Shown: in pieces, positions 44,900 through 54,490 of the stretch
How the letters are laid out: the number at the start of each line of letters is the position of its first letter
Numbering within the stretch: the stretch's first letter is position 1
Origin: Grosmannia clavigera kw1407
Lineage: Eukaryota; Ascomycota; Sordariomycetes; Ophiostomatales; Ophiostomataceae
Direction of reading: 5' to 3'
DNA length: 64,000 bases
Assembly: GCF_000143105.1 (NCBI RefSeq)
Contig: NW_014040560.1
Coordinates: 2,046,001-2,110,000, forward strand
The notes under the pieces: generated by a model
The model's input: the letters and a program-made list of their open reading frames with translations, nothing else
What the model was told of the DNA's origin: nothing
Database searches by the model: none
Position numbers and translations under genes: made by a program

Positions 44900-46570
44900 A
44901 TAGGTTTGTATAAGAGTTACTAAACCTACTAGGTATTAAAGCCTAATAATATTACTATTAATAATAACCCTTTAAAGTAAGAAAGTTTACCTAAAGCTAG
45001 CAAACTACTGCTAGTAGTTTAAAGCACGCATAAAGACTATACAACTTATACTATAAGGAATCTTTCTTACTATAGCGCGCAAAGAGCGCGCAAAGGTATA
45101 TATAATATTGCTAGGCAACCTAGAAGTAAAAGGTTATTTAAGAGGCATAAGCGTACTGCTTACGCATTTAGCGCGCAAGTATAGCGACGTGCTAAATTTA
45201 TTTAACGCTAAGGTTTTACCGCTATATAAGGCTACTAACTATGCAATTAATCTTTTACTTAGCGGTTAACTACTATATAAGACAATATATTCTTTATTAT
45301 AAAGAGAATTAAGAAAGCTACGCTAGTACTTAGATAATAACCTAGCAACAAGACAAATTTGCCTATTAAAAAGCTTTATAAGCGCACTTATTCTTTTTAT
45401 GCCTAAGAAGGATAAAAGCTTACGCTTATGCATTAACTATAGAGGATTAAATAAGGTTATTGTAAAGAACTAATACTTGCTACTCTTAATATTTAAGATT
45501 ATAAACTACGTAGTAAGAATAAAGGTAATATTAAAAATTAATATTAAAGAGGTGTATTATCGCTTAAGGATTAAAGAAAGAGATAAATAAAAAATAGCTT
45601 TTTAAACTAGATATAGTCTCTTTAAATACCTAGTCTTACTTTTTAGGCTAACTAACGCCTTAGCAACCTTTTAATACTATATTAGCTAAGCGCTATATAG
45701 TTTAGTAGATATAATCTATATTATCTACCTAAATAATATTCTTATATTCTTACGTAATAAAGAGAAGCATATAAAGTACCTAAACTAGGTCTTTAAGCGT
45801 TTTTAGCAAGCTTAGTTATTTATTAATAGCAATAAATGCTTATTTTACTAGTAAGAAGTTAAATTCCTAGAGTTTATTATTATAAGCAAAGGGTTTGCAA
45901 TAAACCTGTGTAGAGTACGCGCGATTATAGAATAGCTAACGCTATAAACATTTAAGAAGGTGTAGGTCTTTCTTAGATTTTGCAACTTTTATTGTTACTT
46001 TATTAAAGCTTGCTTAAATATCTTATTTTTTTTATTAAAGCTACTATAAGGCAGCAAAAATAGCAAAAAAGCTAGGACTAGTATAGCTAAGAAGCAAGGA
46101 GCGCGCAGCCTTTGCAATGCTAAGAGAGGCATTTATAAAAGCACCTTTACTACGCTATTTTAACTTAGAACAAGCAATACGCGTAAAGACTAATACCTTA
46201 AAGGTAGCTATTAGCAAGATTATCTTTTAATAAGATAAAAAGAGAGCTTAGTACCTAATTGCCTTTTAGTTAAGAAAACTATAAAAACTAAAGCTAAATT
46301 ATAGCACTTTAAATTAAGAGCTACTAGCAATTATAAACTCCTTTAAGCAATAGTAACACTACCTTAATAGTAGTAAAGAGACGATTAAAGTCTTATTAAA
46401 CTATAATAACTTACGCATCTTTATAACCTAGCTAAGGTATAATAAACGTAAGGCTTCCTAGGCTATATACCTATCCCTTTTTAACTTTATAGTTAAGTAT
46501 AGACTAAGCGTAATAAACCTAGCTAATACGCTATTAAGACGGCTAAATTACTTTAATAAACTTAGATAAG
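44900..46570 (+). pseudogene. Gypsy pol relic: protease end, reverse transcriptase, RNase H
   Basis: RT begins before PKKDKSLRLCINYRGLNKV (about 45402-45460) and continues through IKEVYYRLRI, FRLTNALATFQYYI and the catalytic box, here YLNNILIF instead of YLDDILIF (about 45725-45760). It is followed by CNFYCYFIKACLNI and an RNase H tail ending near FNFIVKYRLSVINLANAL-RR (about 46480-46545). Many in-frame TAG/TAA interrupt it. No integrase follows on this strand: the second copy of the 2.6 kb repeat starts at 46771, just after a purine-rich tract. Confidence 0.85.
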
Positions 46571-46770
46571 TTAAAATAACTATTACTAGAGTATAAAAGA
46601 AAGACGTATACTTAGCAAGCACTATAGCTATAGCGTAAAAGACGTATAAAATGTGCATACCTATTATAAAAGATAATAGCGCTAAGCTAGTTACTAACGT
46701 AGCTTATATAAATAAAACGCGTAAGATACGCACACTTATAAAAGAACTTAGTAAGAAAAAAGAGCTAAGC

Positions 46771-49375
46771 TATAAGGGTTAGTATACAATGCGTAGTTAC
46801 AAAGGCTTAACTATTTTATACTATTATATTAAGACTTTAACTTAACAAACTATAAGAGACTAGTAGGCAAAGGCCTGCTAGCTAATATATACATAGCTAG
46901 AAGATACGGTGTAGCGCAACCCTAGTAGGGCGTAGCACAGCTAAGTAGCTATGCTAGTCCTATACAACGTGTTAAGATAGTTCGTTAAGTCCGTCGCTTA
47001 GTAAGCGACTAGTTGCCGAACCAGTGCGTAAGGACGCGTATATAGAATACCCTTACACTATCCCTCTCCTCCTTAGGTAACGCCCTTGTTAGCCTAAAGG
47101 TATATACGTAGCAGCTACTTACTCGTTAAAAAACCTCCCCTTATAGAGTTAAGAAAAAGAGTTAAGCGCTCTAGGTTATTAGCTATCGCTAAGCGGTCGC
47201 AGACTGCTTGCTTGTGCGATTGCATTTAGGTAACGTGGAAGCGCACACGTACTGCTTAGTCTATAGCGGCAGTAAACGCCGGATCCTGCCTAATGCACGG
47301 GTCGTCCTATTTGTTAGAACTCTCTAAAAGGCGTGCAGCTTAGATCCTAGTTAGGGAACGCTTAGGTTGCCGCCAATGAGTGTTGCAAGGGGGCTAGCTT
47401 TAGACACTAAGTGTATAGGGGTGTAGTATACGCTAACTAAAAATAGCGGCGTAGGGCTTATAACTTTTAACTACTAGTAAGGTAGGGTAAAGGCAATAGC
47501 GGCTGTTTATTGCTTGCTAATTATAGAACTATCGCCTACTAGATAGTAAAGGCAGTTTGCTGCTAAGACGTCTTTTTATTTAATTTTAAACGTTTCTTAC
47601 CTTGCTATTAAAGTAAGGTTAAGTAAGTTTTTAAAATGCATTTAGACGTTTAATAATATAGCTTCTTTATTGCCTTAAGGTATAAAAGAGTAAGTATATT
47701 TTATAATTTAAGATACATTTATTTATACTTATAGGATTACTTTTACCTTTTTAGCTCTTTTTTCTTTAATCTTACTTATATAGTAGGTTAATATAATAGT
47801 TTATAACTTTATATAGCGGCTAGCTAATAATCGCTTATAAATAATGTTTAACTAAAGCTACTCTTAAGTTTTAATAAGTTTTTTTGTAGATATAGACCTT
47901 ATAAAACGCCTTTTTTAGGCATACGCACTATCTTTTAAAAGCATAAGTCTTTACTAGCATAGCGTCTACTAAGTAATAGCTAACCTTATAGTAGGCTTTA
48001 TATTTAAACTATATTCTTAAGGCTTATTTAAACGTTTACTATAAATTCTTATATATAGCTACGCTTAAGAACTTAACGCGCTATGTTAGTTATATAGCTA
48101 ATAATATATTATGCTTACTAGTAAGTGCATTAACTTATATACACTAGTAGATAATTACTAACTAATAGCTTCTTAAAGAGATTAAAGGCTTAGCCTAATA
48201 CATTTAAGAATTTCTAGCTAGTATAAACAAGTTGCTACTTTAGCAGATAATAGTTAATAATATTATTATAACGCTAAGCAATTACACAGTAATTGCTTAA
48301 AGGTTAATAGCTCTAACGGTAATAACTAAAGAACTTAGCCGTGCGTTATAGAAAGACAAGTTAAAGCCTTTAGCAACTAAGTAGCGCTTTTAGCGTAAAC
48401 GTTTTAAGACAGCATAATAGGCTGCATTGCTCCTTAGTGTTTTTTACTAGTATTAGTAAAAGTTAAAGCTTACTTTAACGCTTATATAGTAGTTAGCAAA
48501 GGTAGCCTAGCTCTTACTACTAACGTCTTTAGACGTAAGCATACTATTATAGGCGTAAACTTAAGTTACTACTACCTTTAAAGCAATAGCAAGTCCTTTA
48601 ATCTTTATTATTAAGTTATTACTAACCTATTACCTAGGCTAATCCTTGTTTTATCGTACTTAGCCTAGCCTAGCGCGCTATAGCTATTTAAGCTAGCTAT
48701 AGTAGCACGCTTTACTATACTATAAGAGTAAAAAGGCTGCCTAAGCGGATCTTATAGACTATAGCAGCCTTAGTTAAGCTAGCCTAGATTAACTAGGCAG
48801 TAGTCTTTCTTTAGCCGCTACCTCTAGCAGCGCCTAGTAAGCAATAGTTCTATGCTAAGTTATTAACCTTAGCTAAGCGCTAGCGTAGCGCTAAGACTAT
48901 TCCTAGTGCTATAGCTAGTAGTAGTAGAGCGGTTATAGTAGCTAGTAGTAGTAGTATAGTAGCATTTAGTAAGAGTGCGCTAGTAAGCAGCTAGTTAATA
49001 GCTAGTAGTAGCTATATACTAGCTAGTAAAGGCTTGCTTAATAGTAACAAGAGAGATAAGAAAGACAGTGTTAAAAAGAGGGATAAAAGAGTAAGGAAAA
49101 CGTTTATAAAAAAGAATAGTAATAAGTAGCTAGTAGATAAGTAATAGCTTGCTAATAGTATATTTTAAGTTTATAGCTCTAAGAGGCGCCTTTAAAGCTA
49201 GAATAAATAGTTTATAGTGTATAATTATATAGAAATAGTAAGAGTAATTAACTAACAATTAGCTTATATATAGCTAGCCGTTGCCTTATAGTCTTCTTAT
49301 TTCTTATAAGCACGCTTTATAGTCTTTTAGTAAGACTATAACTTATAGCTAGCATACGCTAGGTGTTTTTTAGTT
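46771..49375 (+). repeat. 2.6 kb direct repeat, copy 2
   Basis: Second copy of 39067-41673, starting TATAAGGG (TG changed to TA). It is somewhat less AT-converted than copy 1. A purine-rich stretch (AGTAAGAAAAAAGAG) lies immediately 5', resembling a polypurine tract next to a 3' LTR. Similarity to copy 1 ends inside the chromodomain relic, and 210 bp of unrelated AT-rich sequence leads to the 359 bp repeat. Confidence 0.85.
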
Positions 49376-49586
49376 CCTATACTAAACTGCTTTTTCCTAA
49401 TACTATTATTAATCTAAATACTATAAATAACTTTGTAAAGCACTTACTAATAGCTAAATTACTTTATATATCTATGCTACTATCTTTACTACCGGCTGTA
49501 TTATAGCTAAAATTAGTATTTTAATTATTCTTCTTTAGAATCTATAGCTAACTATAAGACTTTATAATAGCACTTAACTATTATTA

Positions 49587-49945
49587 TATAACGCCGCCCT
49601 AAGAAGGGGACTAACGTAGGCTACGCGCAAGCCGTACGCAGTATGCGCACAGCGTATTAGATGCACATTGTGAACTAGAAGCGGTGCTGGTGGCGCAGGC
49701 TGCGTGGCGCAGTCTGCGCACAGGCCACAGCACGTGCTAGCGCACGGGCCAAGTAGAAACGGGGTCGCGCCTGTCCTGCGCACTTGGTGCGCCAGAGGTG
49801 CGCCTACGATAAAGAGTGCCTCCCGCACTCCCTTAGAGTGCAGAAGGCAAGAATTAGCTATTAAATATACGGCTGCTTCCTCCTGTTAAGAAGATACCTC
49901 CTTGCCTGCCTAACTTACCTGGCCTACCCAAGTACACCTTTAACA
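49587..49945 (+). repeat. 359 bp GC-rich direct repeat, copy 2 (candidate 3' LTR)
   Basis: Same length as 42922-43280; it starts TATAACGC and ends CTTTAACA. Differences from copy 1 are almost all transitions. It forms the right edge of the AT-rich block, with normal genomic sequence starting at CCCACGTTG. No matching short target duplication was found at the outer ends. Confidence 0.75.
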
Positions 49946-50423
49946 CCCACGTTGCCGGGGGTGTTGTTGGCCGCCAACGTTACGCAGGCGGAGCTCGATC
50001 TCTGCTAAAATGAATATGTTTACGGCTTTAGCCAATTAAAACACCGCATTACGCTTAGATAATCGCCGGAAACGGCCCGTTTACTGCTCAAAGACTTTTC
50101 AGATTTTTCTCAACGCTCGCGAATGCGAGCGGGCCTACTGCTTGTTTGACGTGTGCGAGATTGGTGAAAGCCGGGAGTTCTGCAGGACGGGGGCATAGCT
50201 GAGCGGGTTCCATTCAAGGTGTGCGGGCGGAACATAATCAGAGCTTAACTATGCAGTTGCAGGTAAGCACTAATTATGCTAATGCGGTTTAAATCCCAAT
50301 CAAGACGTACTCCGTACTCCGTACTCTGTATCTGTTACCAAGTCGATCTCTCTAGAATCGGCTCCATTTCATTCTGAAGCGTCTTGTCCCTTACGTTCAA
50401 TTCATGCCCCTTTACTCAGAATT
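49946..50423. other. Spacer between transposon block and monooxygenase 3' end
   Basis: About 480 bp of normal composition. It contains a TACTCCGTACTCCGTACTCTGTA run near 50306-50330. No gene seen. Confidence 0.45.
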
Positions 50424-52468
50424 CTATTCATACGCCGATAGTCCCTCCTCCTGGGCCTTGATCTGCAACGCGAGAAAGCGGCTGAAATGCCGTGAGAGGG
50501 CCAAATTGCCGCCCATGAACCAGAAGCCTGGCTGGCCGCTGCGCCGCCACATTGTGCGGAACTCACCCTCGCTGTCAAATCCCCACACGTCACTACAGCG
50601 GTCTGCCAGAGCGTCACCGAACAGTAGGCTCGTCTGGGTACGCATGTTCTGGTAGCCCGTGGCAAAGACAATTTCGTCAGCCGGCAGGTGCGTGCCGTCA
50701 GCGAGGACCAGCCCGTCGGATAGCACTTTAGTGACCTCCTGACCCGACCGGATCTTGATTTTGCCCTCGACCACCAGCTGGCTGGCGCCGACGTCGATGT
50801 AGTAGCCGCCGCCGCGCTGGAAGTACTTGTACATAAGCCCGGCACCGTTGGTGCCACGGTCCAGCCGGAAGCCGACAGCCTGCAGCTTCTGTAGCAAGTC
50901 CGCGTCGTGCTCGGCTGACCGTTGCGCCACCTGCACATCTGCCGCCTTAGCCAGCGCCGTCGGTCGGCTCCACAGCAGCAGGTCCGCGTCGTCGCACGGG
51001 ACGCGGCGCTGCGCCGCCTCCGAGTACAGTCCACCCAGCCCGATGTTCACGATGGCCTTGGAACTGACAACGTACGTGGACGAGCGCTGCACGATGGTCA
51101 CATCGTAACCATTCTCGTAAAAGTCCTGCGCGATGTCATGACCAGAGTTGCAGGCCCCGACCACCACGGCACGCCGCTTCGTAGTCGCTTTGTTCGTTGT
51201 CTCCGGCTGTGGCGTTGCCCCAGGGAACTCGGAGCTATGCCACAGACGTCCGACAAACGCGTCCATGCCTGGCACTCCTGGTATATTTTTCTTGCCAGAA
51301 TGGCCGGTAGCCTGTATCACGTGACGTGGGTGGAACGTTCGTGTCTCGGTCGCAGGGGTCGTGCCATCGGCGCCAACGTGCTGTCGCCGCAACGTGACGT
51401 CGTAGCGCTTCTTGGCCGCATCGTACTGCAACGACTTGACCTCGGTGTGAGTCCATACGTTGAGTTCCAGCAGGCGAACATACGACTCGAAGAAATCGGC
51501 GAGCTTATCTTTGGGCGTAAACACGGGCCAGAAGGACGGGAACTCCAGGTACGGCAGATGGTCATACCAGACGGGGTCATGCAGCACCAGCTGACGGTAG
51601 CGGCCACGCCAGTTATCACCAACGCGCTGCTCACGGTCTACCACGAGCGTCGGTACCTGCAGCATACGCAACCGTGCTGCCGATGTAAGCCCGCCCTGTC
51701 CCGCGCCTGACAAAACAACACGACACCGTTAGCGGCCACCAAACAATGCGGAAAAAGGACCACGCCCCAGAAGCGACTATGGCCCGTTGAGACCGGACAG
51801 CACGCACCTATTACCAGAACAGCCGGATCTCTGTTCACAAAACTCTCATCATCGGCACGCTGCTCAGCCCAATTTCGCATATTGCGACCACCCCCATGGC
51901 TTGCGCCCTGCGGCCGCCGGTCCCCCAGAGGTTCCTCGAAGCCGGTCAGCTCCCTCAGCGCCGTGTAAAACGTGATGATTTTCCATGTAGAGCCATCGTG
52001 AATCATACGGATGATACCCCGACCGCTTCCCACCTTGGCTGCAAATGTTACATACAGCAGGACGCACGGAACCCTTCCGTCCGGATCCAGACCCGCAATG
52101 GCGGGCGTCCGATTCGGCGCCGATTCATCCAAGCGCACGTTCTTCAGGCTGGTGCCGTGGCCGCTAGCCCACAGGAATTCGGCGATTTTGGCGGGCCCTT
52201 GAAGCGTTCGCAAGTCCCATGACAGGCCTAAATGGTCTCGCCACGCGCCCTGGTTGGCGAACAAAGCCGCCAGGCCGTCATAGTCACCCGTCGTCAAACG
52301 ATCGTTGATATTTGCAACCACATTCGCTGCAACCTTCACAGGCTCGGCATCTCCGGGAAGCACTGACACTGGAAAATCGGCTGGCAAGATGTTGACGGAC
52401 CCGGCCTCGATGCGGTTGTCATGGGGCAACTTTGCTGCGAACTCTGCAACGTCGCTGGTAGATATCAT
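50424..52468 (-). CDS. Flavin-containing monooxygenase with N-terminal NTF2/SnoaL-like domain
   Basis: Two exons, 51808-52468 and 50424-51706, sum to 647 aa. Residues about 40-190 look like the NTF2/SnoaL-like domain often fused to fungal FMOs (GLAALFANQGAWRDHLGLSWDLRTLQG). The FMO part has the FAD Rossmann motif VLVIGAGQGGL, reconstituted across the intron; the NADPH Rossmann motif VVVGACNSG; HVIQATGHSG; and FATGYQN near the C-terminus. Such enzymes oxygenate soft nucleophiles or carry out Baeyer-Villiger-type reactions with NADPH and O2. No membrane anchor. Substrate unknown. Divergent from the AhpD-like gene. Confidence 0.92.
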
Positions 52469-53426
52469 TTTCAGCCCCTACAAAAAGATGAAGAACGGAA
52501 AATGGATAGTCCGAGGAAAAAATATCATTTGGAGAGAGACGTGAACGACGGGACACAAGACACGAAAAAAAGGGTTGTCTGGCTCGCTTTTGTACGTGTA
52601 CTGGCTTCCTTATATCCTTCCCCATTCTGTGAATGCTGTGGTCCTGCTACTCGGATCGTCCCTTTCGGGTATTCCGGGGCAGTTGCCCTCGCGTTTAACA
52701 ACGAGCCGAGCATGCGTTGCGGGGAAATAAGATCGGGGGGACTGCAGGGCGAGACGTACTCCGTACGTACTACACAGGCTGAACGGAATGGGCTTAGCTT
52801 AGACAGCTCTTAGATCCGCCTTGAAGTAAATTAGGGCGGAGCCGGAACCTGACAGCTGATACCAGAACCGCCTCTGATGGTGCTTCAGTTCGCATATGGG
52901 TTGTAGACTCGGACGAGAGGAACAAGTGCCTCGTCAGCCTCAATGCCTGAGGGAAAGGGGGATATGTGGATCGATGGTCTTATGGTCTTAATCATTTAAT
53001 TTGTTCGTAACAATTCTCGCACATTATCTCTAACTAGTCTCGCGACTATGGTAAAGAGTCAAGTCCCCTGACGCAATATGGAAGTGTGAGATACGTAGAC
53101 ATAAATAGTCAGGAAACCAAACACAAACTCGATCAGGGCATGAAACCAGGAGTGGTGCAAGAAGCAGTCTGGGACGTCATGTTTGTTTTCTGAGCTTTGT
53201 CCTCTTTTACCTTGCACCTTCCTTTCCCTCTGTAGATACAACCAATAGTGACCCACGCTCTCCGATGCCTAAGGCAGCCCTTTAATTACCAATTGGGTTG
53301 GAGAATCTAATGGCATCTGACTGGTACGGAAAAACAAGGAAGGCTAAAAAGAACTGCATGCTGTTGTGCCAAACCTTGGATTCATTGCCTACGTGCTTGA
53401 TCACCATCGACAATACAGACTCAAAA
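52469..53426. promoter_or_regulatory. Divergent intergenic region of the monooxygenase and AhpD-like genes
   Basis: About 960 bp containing both promoters. It has a TACTCCGTACGTAC word near 52757. The frame upstream of the AhpD-like gene is open to 53298 but the Met at 53427 is preferred. No specific sites assigned. Confidence 0.4.
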
Positions 53427-54188
53427 ATGGCTCCAAGTACAGAAGTCCTCACCGACAGTACCGACTCCCGGTCACCCACCATTGCTCCCGGGTATGCTCA
53501 GCTCTTTGGTAATGTTGAGGCGGCTCTGAGCACGACCAGCCTTGGGCCCTGTCGTTGGTACATTGTGGCCATGTCCTGCGTTGTTGCTGGCCCAGACCCG
53601 GATATAGCTGCCGCCCAGCTCTACTGCTACTTGTGCGCACAGCCACAATACAAAACGCCCCAAGCACGTCAAAAGCTTATCCGCCGGCTGCGCGAGGCCC
53701 TGCTAAAAGCCATTTCGATTGTCGGTGTCTGCAAGCCTCTCGAGGCCATCCTCGCCATCGCGGCCATTGAGCGACCCGAGGATCGTGACTATGGTATGAC
53801 ACGGGAGGGCTGGCAGTGCGACAGCGCCAACCTCTCACGCGGGATGGAGTGGTTACAGAAGATTTATGCTCAGAACTCGTCCGACACGCTGGGGCTATTT
53901 GCCGCCCACCGGGACTTCGAATGGATATCGAAAAATATCACTTACGGCCTGTACCTGGGCGACCGTCAGGTGCTGGACGACCTGGACACAGAAATGGTTG
54001 TGCTCCCTGCTATCATGTCGCAAAACCTCAAGACGGAGACGTGGTGGCATATTCGCGGCACGCGACGCATAGGTGTGTCAAAAGCTGACACAAAGGTGCT
54101 GTGGAACACGATCAAAAACATTGCAGCGCATTACGGGCAGCAGTTAGACCGCGTGCCGGGGGTGGATGAGGTAGAACGCGACGTGTAG
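53427..54188 (+). CDS. AhpD/carboxymuconolactone-decarboxylase-like protein
   Basis: Single exon. Start set at MAPSTEVLTDS (253 aa), because the 43-residue extension from 53298 looks like untranslated leader. The all-helical core resembles fungal AhpD-like proteins: AAQLYCYLCAQPQYKT, then RRLREALLKAISIVGVCKPLEAI, then LFAAHRDFEWISKNITYGLYL and a C-terminal TWWHIRGTRRIGVS. At the position where bacterial AhpD has its CxxC redox pair only one Cys (GVCKP) is present, so peroxidase activity is doubtful. Role unknown; position next to the monooxygenase suggests a shared oxidative pathway, by inference. Confidence 0.75.
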   Translation: MAPSTEVLTDSTDSRSPTIAPGYAQLFGNVEAALSTTSLGPCRWYIVAMSCVVAGPDPDIAAAQLYCYLCAQPQYKTPQARQKLIRRLREALLKAISIVGVCKPLEAILAIAAIERPEDRDYGMTREGWQCDSANLSRGMEWLQKIYAQNSSDTLGLFAAHRDFEWISKNITYGLYLGDRQVLDDLDTEMVVLPAIMSQNLKTETWWHIRGTRRIGVSKADTKVLWNTIKNIAAHYGQQLDRVPGVDEVERDV

Positions 54189-54490
54189 GAGACGATGTGA
54201 TGGGACTAGAATCATGCGTATATGTAGGAAGAAAGCGTCATGGAAATAAAACCGGATTATCGCCTGAGACGCAAAGTTTGTTTGCAAGACAGAGTACGAT
54301 GCAGAGACATTAGATTCCGGAAACAGTCAAATGCATGTCTAATAATACAAGTGATGTGTTGACTAATGCGGGGTAGTTTTGAAGCCATACTCCGTATTAC
54401 TCCGTACGGAGTACTTCGTAGTAATCTTGGCTCCGATCCACCGGGGCAACTTGGCCATCTCCCTAAAATCATACCGCACGCCAATACATA
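54189..54490. other. Intergenic spacer / promoter of Zn2Cys6 factor D
   Basis: About 300 bp. It contains the densest copy of the dispersed word, TACTCCGTATTACTCCGTA followed by CGGAGTAC, at about 54388-54413, roughly 80 bp before the ATG of the next gene. Confidence 0.5.

Larger units (their letters stand above)
38165..49945. mobile_element. AT-rich, RIP-type degenerate LTR-retrotransposon block
   Basis: Across nearly 12 kb base composition drops sharply: TA, TAG, TTA and CTA words dominate and CA dinucleotides look scarce. No long open frame survives. Where retroelement proteins can be traced, stops sit at positions expected for Gln (CAR to TAR) and Trp (TGG to TAG/TAA), the footprint of C-to-T change at CpA on either strand. 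Identifiable parts are Ty3/gypsy gag, RT-RNase H, integrase and chromodomain, plus two pairs of direct repeats. The leftmost 900 bp (38165-39066) is equally AT-rich but unassigned. The right boundary is abrupt, at the end of the 359 bp repeat. Confidence 0.9.

Noticed and set aside
53298..53426. N-terminal extension of the AhpD-like protein
   Set aside because: In frame and open, but compositionally unlike the rest; the Met at 53427 matches the expected family length.
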